Source of the DNA: Shewanella psychromarinicola | GTDB lineage: Bacteria > Pseudomonadota > Gammaproteobacteria > Enterobacterales > Shewanellaceae | DNA: 64,000 nt | Direction of reading: 5' to 3' | Assembly: GCF_003855155.1 (NCBI RefSeq) | Contig: NZ_CP034073.1 | Coordinates: forward strand, 1,488,001 to 1,552,000 | In this document: one piece after another, positions 8,362 to 17,737 of the stretch | How the letters are laid out: every line of letters begins with the position of its first letter | How positions within the stretch are numbered: position 1 is the stretch's first letter | The notes under the pieces: generated by a model | What the model was told of the DNA's origin: nothing | Databases searched by the model: none | The model's input: only the letters and a program-made list of their open reading frames with translations | Translations under genes and position numbers: made by a program

Positions 8362-9113
8362 TAAAACACCTAACTCACTTTTTGGTTAGAATAATGAACT
8401 GCGATCCATCCATCTCTTAGTGAATATAATCCTGCTTTCTTCAGATACTCATTACTCAGCGCTTGTTGTACCCCGGTGTTTTAGAGCTACACCATACTTA
8501 TTGGAATGAGAAACTTATAATATAGTGATTTAGTTCTAACCCACTTTTGTCCAATTGTGCGTTACGATGTCGAATATTCTGGTCTTGGCCAATCTCTTGG
8601 AATGCTGAATTATGTTTCACAACAGGATTAACGAATTGAGAGCACATGTCCTACCAGGGTAACCGCATGAGTGTGCGTTTTTTGTTCACAATGAATAGTC
8701 TCAATACAGAACTACTTCCAATCACTCATGAAATGATAACGTTCTGAACAAATGTAGTTTTAAAAACATACTGAATCTGTTCGTAAAACGTTCGCGATCT
8801 CGCCCTGCATGTCCTACCCTGTATAATGTTAGATGCTATTATCGAATCCAACGTGATCTAACTTTGCTCTATTTTCATTGGCCACGACCACATTAATTAT
8901 TGATGGTTACCATAAATTGTACCCTTTGCTCATGCATAAAGAGATGCGGTAATTTCTGTAGTTTTGTAATGTTTATGGTATTAATTTATTAAATTATTAC
9001 ATTAAACATTACATATTTATGTTTAATTGTCACAAATTTATTTCTTTCAGTTACTTATGTTTGGCTTCTACTCTCAAGGTAAGCATAACCGTTTTAGCCC
9101 AAAACTTTTAGGA

Positions 9114-9172
9114 AGTGTAAAGACGTAAGTCGTTTTTGATGAGTAAAGCCACGTCTGTCGTGGCTTTTTTGT
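9114..9172 (+). terminator. Terminator-bearing repeat, left copy
   Basis: AAAGCCACG-TCTGT-CGTGGCTTTTTT is a strong rho-independent hairpin with a T tract. The surrounding ~60 bases (GTAAAGAC, a spacer of similar length, the hairpin, then TTTTTTGTRTYT) resemble 20823-20880. The two copies are in the same orientation 11.7 kb apart and enclose three gene blocks that all read rightward. Confidence 0.6.
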
Positions 9173-9176
9173 ATCT

Positions 9177-9203
9177 AAACCCAGCAATTAGCTGGGTTTT
9201 TTT
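9177..9203 (+). terminator. Second rho-independent terminator
   Basis: AAACCCAGC-AATTA-GCTGGG followed by seven Ts. It lies directly after the preceding terminator and would insulate the gene pair at 9426 from upstream transcription. Confidence 0.75.
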
Positions 9204-9425
9204 ATGTTAATTCGTAAGGGGGAATGATAAGAATGGTTAAATTGACTACGAAGACTGATACGGCTTGGCTTCATCATAGGCAAGTACAGCAAGGGTCGTG
9301 GTCGATTTTTATTTTAGAAACATAAATCTTTGTTTTTGCTATGTACTGCGTAGAATTTGAATGGGTAAGTGTGCTTACATAGGAAAGGGAGTTCAGTTGT
9401 CAGTTATAGACATAAGGAGGAGGCG

Positions 9426-9773
9426 TTGGCTAGAAAAGGGAGCGGTTTAAGGTTAGCTATTAAAGTTGTTAAGGCTATCGATAAGGCTGGCAAGCAAGCA
9501 GCCAGAGATGCCGAGCGTAGGCAAAAGGCACGAGCAAGAGAGCAGGCTAAAGCTGATAGAGAGTATCAGAAGCGATTAAGGGAGCGAGATCGTGATGCAA
9601 TTCGTGCGGAAAAAGATAGGGCTAGTCGATCTAAGCAAGCTGAAAAGTTAAATGCTGCTCAAGCCAAGCAACAGTTCAAAGATTCGCTTATTGATGCCCA
9701 AGAAGAATATGCTGAGAGATGCTCAGAAAGAGCCGCTTTACGTAAACAATTTATTAATGCAGTACTAAGGTAG
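9426..9773 (+). CDS. Small highly charged helical protein, partner of the GIY-YIG gene
   Basis: I chose the TTG at 9426 because AAGGAGGAGG lies just upstream of it; an upstream ATG at 9369 has no such site. The product is ~115 residues, very rich in Lys, Arg, Glu and Ala (for example RRQKARAREQAKADREYQKR), and predicted to be one long helix or coiled coil after a short basic N-terminus (ARKGSGLRLAIKVVKAIDKA). I do not recognise a family. The gene ends 5 bp before the start of the DUF4041/GIY-YIG gene, so the two are one operon and the proteins may interact through coiled coils. Confidence 0.65.
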   Translation: MARKGSGLRLAIKVVKAIDKAGKQAARDAERRQKARAREQAKADREYQKRLRERDRDAIRAEKDRASRSKQAEKLNAAQAKQQFKDSLIDAQEEYAERCSERAALRKQFINAVLR

Positions 9774-9778
9774 TAATT

Positions 9779-11239
9779 ATGGATAACAATCTCCTTATCG
9801 TTATAGCTATTGCTGTTTTAGCCGTAATTATTAGCTTTTTCGTTGCCAATCATCACTTCAATAAAAAACTAAACGAATATAAAAATAGTGTTAATCAAAA
9901 GCTCGGTGAACACAAAAGTATTGATGAAGCTTTGCACCAAATAAATGCAAAGATGGCACTTGTTAAAATTGAGCTTGATGATGACTCCAAAGAATTGGAG
10001 CGTGTGCAAGTAGAGACCGCTGAGTTACAAGAACTGAAGAAAAATGAAAAGCAGTTATTAGAGAATGTTCAGTTGCATACATCAGCGATATCTAAGTTAG
10101 AAACTGATGAAGAAAAGCTTGTGTTAAGCATATCTAAGCTTGGTGCGGAGCAGGAAGAGTTAATGGGGATGTTAGATTTATATTCTCGCTTGGATGAATA
10201 TACATCATGTGGCCATTTTGAAATGCCAGACTACCTCTATGAAACTTCAGTTAGGTTTGTTGAGGAAATCAAAGATGTCAGGGTTCAGCAGAAAGAAATG
10301 ATTAAAGAGAAGGAAGCTGTCACTTACCCAGACACGACAATCATCTCAAATGATAAATCGTTCAATAAAAAGATTCTAGACGGCCAAGTTAAGTTGATGC
10401 TAACTGCATTTAATACAGAATGTGATTTTCTTATTGGTAAGGTTAGCCCAAGTAGTTTTGGTCGAACTTTGGAACGCATAGAAAAGCTTGCGAATACTCT
10501 TGAAAAATCGGCGGCTACATTGGAATGTGGTTTCGACATCAGTTATGTGGAGCTGAAATTTGAAGAGTGCAAACTCCAATACCAATATACATTGAAGAAA
10601 CAAGAAGAAGTCACAGAGCAAAAGCTAATAAAAGAGCAAATAAGGGAAGAGCAGCGTGCTATTAAGGAGTATGAGCGAGCCATTGCTGAAGCTGAAAAAG
10701 AAGAAAAAATGTATAGGGATTTATTGGATAAAGCACGAAAAGAGCTATCAGGAGTCTCTGAAAATGAAAGGGCTGTCGCAGAGTTGCGTATAGCTCAACT
10801 TGAACTGCAATTGCTAGAAGCTGAGGCTAAAGAGAGTCGAGCTAAGAGTATGGCTGAGCAAACTCGAAAGGGTCATGTTTATGTAATTAGTAATATTGGC
10901 TCATTCGGAGAAGATGTATACAAAATTGGTATGACTAGGCGTTTAGAGCCTATGGATCGTGTCAAAGAGTTAGGCGATGCAAGTGTACCGTTCCCATTCG
11001 ATGTGCATGCAATGATATACGCTGAAGATGCTCCTGCACTTGAAACTGCTCTTCATCGCACATTTACATCATTAAGGGTTAACGCTGTAAATCTTAGGAA
11101 GGAATTCTTTCAGGTAGATCTAGATTCTATAAAAGAGGCTGTTGACGAAATGGACGGTATAGATATTGAGTTCAAGATGACAGCTTTAGCTGAGGACTAT
11201 TACGAAAGCCTTCGTCTGCAAGAAAGATTAGTTGCCTAG
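9779..11239 (+). CDS. Membrane-anchored coiled-coil protein with C-terminal GIY-YIG-like (T5orf172/MUG113) domain
   Basis: 486 aa. A transmembrane helix occupies about residues 4-23 (LLIVIAIAVLAVIISFFVA). A long coiled coil follows (about 30-135), then a DUF4041-like middle region (about 185-280), a second Glu/Lys-rich coil (about 275-360) and a C-terminal domain: GHVYVISNIGSFGEDVYKIG, MTRRLEPMDRVKELGDASVP, then ALHRTF and NLRKEFFQVDLD. That is the pattern of the T5orf172/MUG113 branch of the GIY-YIG nuclease superfamily. Proteins of this architecture occur on genomic islands and prophages; their role is not settled. The coupled upstream gene and island setting suggest a two-gene defence or conflict module (inference). 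Confidence 0.75.
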   Translation: MDNNLLIVIAIAVLAVIISFFVANHHFNKKLNEYKNSVNQKLGEHKSIDEALHQINAKMALVKIELDDDSKELERVQVETAELQELKKNEKQLLENVQLHTSAISKLETDEEKLVLSISKLGAEQEELMGMLDLYSRLDEYTSCGHFEMPDYLYETSVRFVEEIKDVRVQQKEMIKEKEAVTYPDTTIISNDKSFNKKILDGQVKLMLTAFNTECDFLIGKVSPSSFGRTLERIEKLANTLEKSAATLECGFDISYVELKFEECKLQYQYTLKKQEEVTEQKLIKEQIREEQRAIKEYERAIAEAEKEEKMYRDLLDKARKELSGVSENERAVAELRIAQLELQLLEAEAKESRAKSMAEQTRKGHVYVISNIGSFGEDVYKIGMTRRLEPMDRVKELGDASVPFPFDVHAMIYAEDAPALETALHRTFTSLRVNAVNLRKEFFQVDLDSIKEAVDEMDGIDIEFKMTALAEDYYESLRLQERLVA

Positions 11240-11419
11240 TCTCGGTTAGAGGTAATACCTATCGTTCAAAGGTGGGGTTTATTTAAACAAAGCGGTAGTA
11301 GTGGCGCACAACAGAAACTTTGTGCTTCACCATTGAGGGCGTCACAAATAATTTACCGCCGCATAATACTAAGCTGATGCCGTAAGTTGTTGTGTAGAGT
11401 TTTTAATTGGAAGAGACAA

Positions 11420-11872
11420 ATGATAAATCAACAAAAAATATATGGTTTGAGAAAAAGAATAGTGGCTATTGATTCATTCGACCAAGCCGACTGGATAGCG
11501 ATTGGCGATAGAACCGACTGTCAACATATAATAGAGAACCATCCTAGGCTGTTGAGATCGTTGGACTTCGGTGATACTGATTATCCGAGTGCTGTAGGTG
11601 CAGTATTGAAAAGTATGTATACCTACCAGCGTCACGCTATTGATGACGTAATTTCATTCCTTGATGAGCACTTTCCTGAACCAAATACAGTTTCTGTTTC
11701 AACTTCGCCAACGTCATCTACAAAAAAAGTGTTTTTCATCCCTACTATATTTGAACTTCCTGACTCAGAGGTTGAAAGCGATCTTGTATCTATAATGATG
11801 CCATTCGCTGGTTTTGATGGCGTTCATCAAGGAATCATTAAAGCCTGTACTAATGCAGGGTATCGTTGCCAA
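11420..11872 (+). pseudogene. 5' half of a TIR/deoxyribosyltransferase-like gene broken by IS-B copy 2
   Basis: The ATG at 11420 has GGAAG upstream. The fragment carries 151 codons to the insertion site. Joined across the IS with one copy of the target repeat, the frame continues perfectly (GYRCQ|RADDIW) into 14807-15088, giving a 244-aa protein. The N-terminal ~100 residues are unrecognised. The C-terminal ~120 residues start with SDLVSIMMPFAGFDGVHQGI, the first strand and loop of a Rossmann-like nucleotide-binding fold shared by nucleoside 2-deoxyribosyltransferases and TIR-like effectors. The gene is inactive as it stands. Confidence 0.75.
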
Positions 11873-12023
11873 CGGTGTTTTTCAAGGTAGTTGGCACTCT
11901 TTACTTAAATTTTAAGCTGCATTTCTTGTTTCTGTTTCAGACTTCTTATCTGGGTTTGTAATGGTCTAATGAAACTGTAGAGATTTATAGCTTAAAATAA
12001 GCAAAATCTTAAAGGTATTTATT

Positions 12024-12335
12024 ATGATTAGAAAAACTAAAATCACTGTCAGCCCTCTTCAAAAATTAGAATATGCCAAGCTGATGGTCGAACAGGGTTA
12101 CACGAACAAGCAAATTGAAGATATGTCAGGTGCAGGTAAATCTGCGGTGTCTAGATGGAAAGTGCAGTACCAGGCTGAATTAGCCGGTAAAACACCGAAA
12201 AATGTCAAAGCATTAACTGAAGAACAACGAAGAATACAGCTTCTAGAAGCCCAACTAAAACAAGCCATGAGGGATAATGATATCTTAAAAAAGGCTGCAG
12301 CTTTCTTCATTCGAGACAATCAAAACTTAAAATGA
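12024..12335 (+). CDS. IS-A OrfA (copy 2)
   Basis: 103 aa, identical in translation to the product of 4974-5285, with the same HTH, zipper and AAAAAAG slippery site. Intact. Confidence 0.95.
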   Translation: MIRKTKITVSPLQKLEYAKLMVEQGYTNKQIEDMSGAGKSAVSRWKVQYQAELAGKTPKNVKALTEEQRRIQLLEAQLKQAMRDNDILKKAAAFFIRDNQNLK

Positions 12336-13183
12336 TGCGCGAAGTAAAGAAAGCAAACCCAGGCTTTAAAATGAGTGAATTATGCCGAGTATTCGAGATC
12401 AGTTGTAGTAGTCTCTATTACAAACCGATCCCAAAAAGCGTTGAAAAACAGGCTCAGATACAATTGATAGAGCAAGCTTTCTCTGAGTCACACTCGACGT
12501 ATGGCAAACGTCGAATACAGGCTGATTTATTAGATTTAAATTGTAAGGTTGGGGTTTACGCCATAGCTAGCGTAATGAAAAAATTGGGATTAATAGCGAT
12601 TAAGCCAAAGAAAAAGCATTACTATCCAAATCAAGGTGAGGAGCAAGTTTACGCACCTAATTTGCTTAGACGACAGTTTAACCCTACGACTTATAATACC
12701 CATTGGGTGGGTGATATTACCTATATAAAATCACATCAGGGGTGGAGTTATTTAGCCTGTGTACTTGATTTAGGGACCAAAGAAATCGTTGGGTATGCCT
12801 TATCAAGCCAACCCAATGCAGCGTTAGCGACAGCGGCATTAAATAACGCGATACAACGTCAGAGGCCAAATACACAGGAGTTGATGTTTCACTCAGACCA
12901 GGGTTGTCAGTACTCAGCTAAGGTGTTCAGAGAAAAGCTAAAGCACTTAGGCATTGAACAAAGTATGAGTCGTAGAGGAAATTGTTGGGATAATGCGGTG
13001 ATGGAACGATTTTTTAGGAGTTTAAAGACTGAAAGATTAAACCGTTTAGCTTTTACCAATCACAGCGCAGTAGTGAGCGTGGTTGAGCAATATATTCAGT
13101 TCTACAATTACAAACGCAGACATTCGGCAATAGATTATAAGACGCCACATCAGAAATATAATGAGTTAAAAAAAGCGGCTTAA
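12332..13183 (+). CDS. IS-A OrfB transposase (copy 2)
   Basis: 283 aa, identical in translation to the product of 5282-6133, with all three DDE residues present. Its last bases converge on the reversed IS-B orfB, whose new stop codon lies inside IS-A. Confidence 0.95.
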   Translation: MMREVKKANPGFKMSELCRVFEISCSSLYYKPIPKSVEKQAQIQLIEQAFSESHSTYGKRRIQADLLDLNCKVGVYAIASVMKKLGLIAIKPKKKHYYPNQGEEQVYAPNLLRRQFNPTTYNTHWVGDITYIKSHQGWSYLACVLDLGTKEIVGYALSSQPNAALATAALNNAIQRQRPNTQELMFHSDQGCQYSAKVFREKLKHLGIEQSMSRRGNCWDNAVMERFFRSLKTERLNRLAFTNHSAVVSVVEQYIQFYNYKRRHSAIDYKTPHQKYNELKKAA

Positions 13184-14253
13184 AATCTCTCCAGAAATAC
13201 TTGACCATTACAGTTCAGTGTGACTTCACCTACAGCGTCACAATTCCTTATACCGTTTGGCCAGCGTTTAGGATTTCTTGACCTCGCTTCCTCTAGCACT
13301 ATCTCACGCTTAGATAAAATAGTCCTGTCTTGCATCGCATGACGCTCACTCGGTGACACAAAGTTGAGCTTGCTGTGTTTATGCTTAGTATTGTACCAAG
13401 TCACAAATACTTCGACCCATTCTCGTGCTTCGGTGATGCTTTTAAAGCCAGAGCTAGGCCATTCTGGCCGATACTTTAATGTTCTAAACAGCGACTCGGA
13501 GTAAGGGTTATCGTTACTGACACTCGGGCGGCTTAATGACGCGGTAACGCCTAACTCTTCAAGCTTGGCTTTCATTGTTAACGACTTCATCGGAGCACCA
13601 TTATCTGAGTGCAATACCAGTGGCTTCTTAAAGCATTGCTCACGCAGCATATTGCGTTGCATTAACTCGGCCGCTAGCTCACCACATTCACGTTCATGGA
13701 CTTCATAACCCACAACCTTACGGCTATAAATATCCTCAAACATATATAGATAATAAAAGCGTCCTTTGATGACCGAAGCTAAATAAGTGATATCCCAAGA
13801 CCACACTTTGTTCGGCCCATCTGCAACATAAGCATCTGGTTTACTTCTTTTTGTTATGCTTTGGCTTCGTCCACGTCGATTTAATTGAGCATTGGCTTTT
13901 AACACTCGGTAAAAACTCGACTCTGAAGCGATATAGACCCCTTCATCAAGCAGCGTCGGCACGATTTGTGAGGGAGGTAGACTCGCAAACCTTGCCTCAT
14001 TCGAGGTTGCCAGTATCAGCTTTTCCTCGTCATCACTAAGCTTGTTGGCTGGCTCCTGTCTTACCGCCGAGGGCCTTAAATCAGCTTGTACTTTTCCTGC
14101 TCGATACCAGCGCCGATACGTCCGCTTACTTAGCTCTGCTTCAGCGCAAGCCTTGTAAAGACGTGCACCGTGGGCATACGCTTCTTGTATTAAATTCACC
14201 AATGTTATGCGCTTAGGCAAAGGCGTTAACTCTCCTCGTTGTCGTCCTCCCAA
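13180..14253 (-). pseudogene. IS-B OrfB (copy 2), C-terminus replaced by IS-A sequence
   Basis: All DDE motifs are present (WSWDITYL, LHSDNGAPM, NPYSESLFRTLK), but the last ~13 residues seen in copy 1 are replaced by CNGQVFLERF read from the IS-A end. The orfA/orfB overlap (14226-14253) is uninterrupted, showing the ancestral arrangement for frameshift fusion. Activity of the truncated enzyme is uncertain. Confidence 0.85.
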
Positions 14254-14726
14254 AGCGCATTGAGCTTTTTTCTAAGCACCAGTAAAGCCGCTGTTTCTGC
14301 TAACGCCTTCTCTTTGTAGCGTAGCTCTCGTTGCAGGGATTTGATTTCTGCTTTGTCTGATTTGGCTTGCTGCTTAATCGTTTTGGCTTGAACTTCACTT
14401 GTCGTAAAGCCCCCTAAACAATCTTGTTTCCACTGCTGAACTTGTTCTCGAAACAAACCATTTTCTCGGCAATATTGGCTTACTTCAGCTTCAGACATTG
14501 GCGCTGTTTCAATGAGAACGGCAAACTTAGCTTCGGCCGACCAATCATTACTGGTCAATTTTTTACCTGGCACTGGGCGACCCTCTTTTTTAGCTTTATC
14601 GCGCCAATGATACAGGGTTTGGTAGGCGATCCCTTCACTACGTGCCACTTCCATGACGGTCATATTGTGGGGAGGCAATAACTTCTTTAAAACTGCTTCT
14701 TTACGTTCAGATGAATATCGTGCCAT
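14226..14726 (-). CDS. IS-B OrfA (copy 2)
   Basis: 166 aa, with an intact C-terminus EDDNEES that overlaps orfB by 28 bp. It has the same HTH and coiled-coil layout as copy 1. This is the reference that shows copy 1 was cut by IS-A. Confidence 0.9.
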   Translation of the reverse strand: MARYSSERKEAVLKKLLPPHNMTVMEVARSEGIAYQTLYHWRDKAKKEGRPVPGKKLTSNDWSAEAKFAVLIETAPMSEAEVSQYCRENGLFREQVQQWKQDCLGGFTTSEVQAKTIKQQAKSDKAEIKSLQRELRYKEKALAETAALLVLRKKLNALWEDDNEES

Positions 14727-14802
14727 TGAGCTCTCATTGACCGCCCCCTCTATTTAATTATTGGATGATTTTAAGGGGTGACAACAATCCTGACACAGGG
14801 GG

Positions 14803-15088
14803 CCAAAGAGCTGACGATATATGGGAGCACTCCTCAATACTTCAAGACATTTTCTCATTGATATACAGGTCTAAAATTGTAATAGCTGATTTTTCAAATC
14901 GAAATCCAAATGTTATGTATGAAGTGGGGATTGCACATACTCTTGGGAAAATCGTTATACCAATAAGTCAAACTCTAGAGCATATTCCATCAGATTTACA
15001 GGGGCATCGGGTTCAGGTATACCTAAAAAATGGAGAAGGGATTGGTAATTTAACGGATAAATTAACTCAAAAGCTAAAATGTATATAG
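14803..15088 (+). pseudogene. 3' half of the TIR/deoxyribosyltransferase-like gene
   Basis: After the CCAA repeat the frame reads RADDIWEHSSILQDIFSLIY, then SKIVIADFSNRNPNVMYEVG and IAHTLGKIVIPISQ. This matches the conserved core of the nucleoside 2-deoxyribosyltransferase-like/TIR-like families, with the NPNVMYE glutamate in the expected catalytic position. Such domains act as NAD or nucleotide hydrolases in several antiphage systems (family knowledge). No start signal precedes this half, so it is unlikely to be expressed as a protein. Confidence 0.75.
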
Positions 15089-15280
15089 AGTACTTGTATG
15101 GTGCCTAAGCTGTTGCATGTTTTTGTTTTTCAATAAACGATATGTTCTAGCAGATTCAGGGCTATGAAAACGCCAACATAAGTAAAATGTGTCCGAATCT
15201 CTAGCTGCTTGACTTATAAACCAAGAATTGTTGCTGTTACGCAGGATTTTATGCTGATGTTTACTACTTCCTGTTTTTTA

Positions 15281-15311
15281 TTGACTTTTTTGCATGTAGT
15301 CACTGTATAAT
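15281..15311 (+). promoter_or_regulatory. Possible sigma-70 promoter for the NdpA-like operon
   Basis: TTGACT at 15281-15286 and a perfect TATAAT at 15306-15311 lie 57 bp before the gene at 15368. The 19-base spacer is longer than ideal (17), so strength is uncertain. Confidence 0.5.
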
Positions 15312-15367
15312 TTGTGCAGAGCGAGTAATATGCGCAAATAATAATCATCGAATACTAAGGTAGTAAA

Positions 15368-15922
15368 ATGGAATTAGCTATGTCTGAAGAGCCTAAAGCG
15401 AGTGCTCAACCTCAACCTCAACCTCAACCTCAACGGATTGTAAGTACCGTTTTACATCAGATTGATGTGGAATCGAAAAACTGCCATCTCATACCTATAT
15501 CGGGTGTGGATTCAGATTTAGAGGGGTACTTGTCTGAATTACTTGAGGAGATTAATGAAAAAGAACAGAAGCGTGCTTACGGTTTTGTCAGAGAAACCAC
15601 TGAGTTTTATAGAGCGCTTGAATCATACAATCAAGATCAAGACCTATCTATTAATCTATTTGCTTCCAACATTGCAAATCGGTTACTTGATAAAGAGGTG
15701 GAGACGGATAAGAATTATGGTCATTTAGGTAAGAGTGGTAAAGGTCATGTAAAAAAGGGAAGTTTTTTACAGTTTTTGTATCGAGAGGGTTCATTAATAT
15801 CTTATCTGGGTGTAAAACTGGAACATCAGGTTTTCCTTGATGAAGTTGATTTTAAAAAGAAAATAGGTCTTTCTGTCGCTAATAAAATATATAAAGCTTG
15901 TAAAGTCGATTATGATGCGGAT
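15368..15922 (+). pseudogene. 5' part of an NdpA-like (YejK, nucleoid-associated) gene broken by IS-A copy 3
   Basis: The ATG at 15368 has AAGG upstream. A Pro/Gln repeat (QPQPQPQPQ) near the N-terminus is followed by a region like the 37-kDa nucleoid-associated protein family (LHQIDVESKNCHLIPISG, then GKSGKGHVKKGSFLQFLY and LISYLGVKLEHQVFLDEVDF). Joined with 17182-17733 the frame is restored (DYDAD|GIPQS), giving a 368-aa protein close to NdpA length (335 in E. coli). Housekeeping NdpA binds the nucleoid; island copies next to unknown membrane proteins may be part of a conflict system (inference). Confidence 0.7.
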
Positions 15923-15951
15923 TGTAATGGTCAAGTATTTCTGGAGAGATT

Positions 15952-16803
15952 TTAAGCCGCTTTTTTTAACTCATTATATTTCTGATGTGGCGTCTTATAA
16001 TCTATTGCCGAATGTCTGCGTTTGTAATTGTAGAACTGAATATATTGCTCAACCACGCTCACTACTGCGCTGTGATTGGTAAAAGCTAAACGGTTTAATC
16101 TTTCAGTCTTTAAACTCCTAAAAAATCGTTCCATCACCGCATTATCCCAACAATTTCCTCTACGACTCATACTTTGTTCAATGCCTAAGTGCTTTAGCTT
16201 TTCTCTGAACACCTTAGCTGAGTACTGACAACCCTGGTCTGAGTGAAACATCAACTCCTGTGTATTTGGCCTCTGACGTTGTATCGCGTTATTTAATGCC
16301 GCTGTCGCTAACGCTGCATTGGGTTGGCTTGATAAGGCATACCCAACGATTTCTTTGGTCCCTAAATCAAGTACACAGGCTAAATAACTCCACCCCTGAT
16401 GTGATTTTATATAGGTAATATCACCCACCCAATGGGTATTATAAGTCGTAGGGTTAAACTGTCGTCTAAGCAAATTAGGTGCGTAAACTTGCTCCTCACC
16501 TTGATTTGGATAGTAATGCTTTTTCTTTGGCTTAATCGCTATTAATCCCAATTTTTTCATTACGCTAGCTATGGCGTAAACCCCAACCTTACAATTTAAA
16601 TCTAATAAATCAGCCTGTATTCGACGTTTGCCATACGTCGAGTGTGACTCAGAGAAAGCTTGCTCTATCAATTGTATCTGAGCCTGTTTTTCAACGCTTT
16701 TTGGGATCGGTTTGTAATAGAGACTACTACAACTGATCTCGAATACTCGGCATAATTCACTCATTTTAAAGCCTGGGTTTGCTTTCTTTACTTCGCGCAT
16801 CAT
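15952..16803 (-). CDS. IS-A OrfB transposase (copy 3)
   Basis: 283 aa, identical in translation to the other two copies, all DDE motifs present. Overlaps orfA by 4 bp. Confidence 0.95.
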   Translation of the reverse strand: MMREVKKANPGFKMSELCRVFEISCSSLYYKPIPKSVEKQAQIQLIEQAFSESHSTYGKRRIQADLLDLNCKVGVYAIASVMKKLGLIAIKPKKKHYYPNQGEEQVYAPNLLRRQFNPTTYNTHWVGDITYIKSHQGWSYLACVLDLGTKEIVGYALSSQPNAALATAALNNAIQRQRPNTQELMFHSDQGCQYSAKVFREKLKHLGIEQSMSRRGNCWDNAVMERFFRSLKTERLNRLAFTNHSAVVSVVEQYIQFYNYKRRHSAIDYKTPHQKYNELKKAA

Positions 16804-17111
16804 TTTAAGTTTTGATTGTCTCGAATGAAGAAAGCTGCAGCCTTTTTTAAGATATCATTATCCCTCATGGCTTGTTTTAGTTGGGCTTCTAGAAGCTGTA
16901 TTCTTCGTTGTTCTTCAGTTAATGCTTTGACATTTTTCGGTGTTTTACCGGCTAATTCAGCCTGGTACTGCACTTTCCATCTAGACACCGCAGATTTACC
17001 TGCACCTGACATATCTTCAATTTGCTTGTTCGTGTAACCCTGTTCGACCATCAGCTTGGCATATTCTAATTTTTGAAGAGGGCTGACAGTGATTTTAGTT
17101 TTTCTAATCAT
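16800..17111 (-). CDS. IS-A OrfA (copy 3)
   Basis: 103 aa, identical in translation to copies 1 and 2, with the same slippery run for -1 frameshifting. Confidence 0.95.
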   Translation of the reverse strand: MIRKTKITVSPLQKLEYAKLMVEQGYTNKQIEDMSGAGKSAVSRWKVQYQAELAGKTPKNVKALTEEQRRIQLLEAQLKQAMRDNDILKKAAAFFIRDNQNLK

Positions 17112-17178
17112 AATAAATACCTTTAAGATTTTGCTTATTTTAAGCTATAAATCTCTACAGTTTCATTAGACCATTACA

Positions 17179-17733
17179 GATGGAATCCCTCAGAGTGTCT
17201 TTGTTTATGATACCAACACTAAACCTTCTCATTATTGGTGGAGTGACTTCCTTGAATTGAAAGAGCTGCGAACTAATGCTCTAAATACCGAAACTGCCTC
17301 TAAGGAAGTTTTGAGGGAAGTAGATAGACTTAAAAAATCCTTCCCTGTAGACCATAATATTCTCAGAAATGCAACTATCGCAGCTTTTAAGCAAAATGGT
17401 GAAATGAAATATGATGAGTTTATAGAAAATACGTTTGGTAACTACGAACCAGTAGATAAAGAACTAAAAATAAAGCTGCCAAAATTAAAGGAAAAGTTAG
17501 GCAAGTTGCCTGAGAAAAAAAACTTTGACACTCGGTTTACTTTGGCTCCAGAGCTGGTTAATTTCAAGCGGTCAAACTACGTATTGTCAACGGAAATATC
17601 TCTTGTTGTTGAGGGGGGGATTGAAAATATGGACGATAAAATTTGGTCAGAAATAACAGCTTCAGGTAAAGAGTTGGTTGTCATAAACTCACCTGAAGGG
17701 TTTAAACGTTTCACTAAGAAAGAAAGAGTTTAG
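17179..17733 (+). pseudogene. 3' part of the NdpA-like gene
   Basis: The frame resumes at the GAT repeat with GIPQSVFVYDTNTKPSHYWW, then SDFLELKELR, NATIAAFKQNGEMKYDEFIE and FDTRFTLAPELVNFKRSN. The Y/F-W-x-D-FL and F-x-x-FTLAPEL blocks fit the C-terminal half of NdpA/YejK proteins. An internal ATG could in principle start a 158-aa product, but no good ribosome site is seen. It ends 4 bp before the next gene, so it belonged to the same operon. Confidence 0.7.
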
Positions 17734-17737
17734 ATTA

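Larger units (their letters stand above)
8362..9425. other. About 1.06 kb without a recognisable gene
   Basis: I find no convincing coding frame. The region is AT-rich with many stops. It contains an inverted pair GTAATGTTTA (8966-8975) and TAAACATTAC (9003-9012), and two rho-independent terminators near 9145 and 9177 with no gene directly upstream of them. This may be decayed accessory DNA or the edge of an inserted segment. Confidence 0.5.
11957..13212 (+). mobile_element. IS-A copy 2, complete, inside IS-B copy 2
   Basis: Same TGTAATGGTC ends and 1256-bp length as copy 1. Target duplication GTT (11954-11956 and 13213-13215). The empty site reads CTGGGTTCAGTGTG, exactly the reverse complement of IS-B copy 1 in this region. 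The target differs from that of copy 1, so this was an independent insertion into the other IS-B. Confidence 0.95.
11873..14802 (-). mobile_element. IS-B copy 2 (inverted), interrupted by IS-A copy 2
   Basis: Same element as 4338-7267 in reverse orientation. The target duplication CCAA (11869-11872 and 14803-14806; possibly GCCAA) restores an open reading frame when one copy is kept, so the insertion site is exact. IS-A sits near the 3' end of orfB. The orfA/orfB overlap is intact here, but the OrfB tail is cut. Confidence 0.9.
15923..17178 (-). mobile_element. IS-A copy 3 (inverted), complete
   Basis: 1256 bp with the same inverted ends. Target duplication GAT at 15920-15922 and 17179-17181. 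Removing the element and one GAT restores the open frame of the host gene. Confidence 0.95.

Noticed and set aside
4338..14802. Inversion of the 4.3-14.8 kb segment by recombination between the oppositely oriented IS-B copies
   Set aside because: Copy 2 still has a matching target repeat and its flanks rejoin one gene exactly in frame, so its two flanks were never separated.
16816..17037. Open frames antisense to IS-A orfA (also 5048-5269 and 12098-12319)
   Set aside because: Shadows of the transposase gene; they recur only because the IS is repeated.
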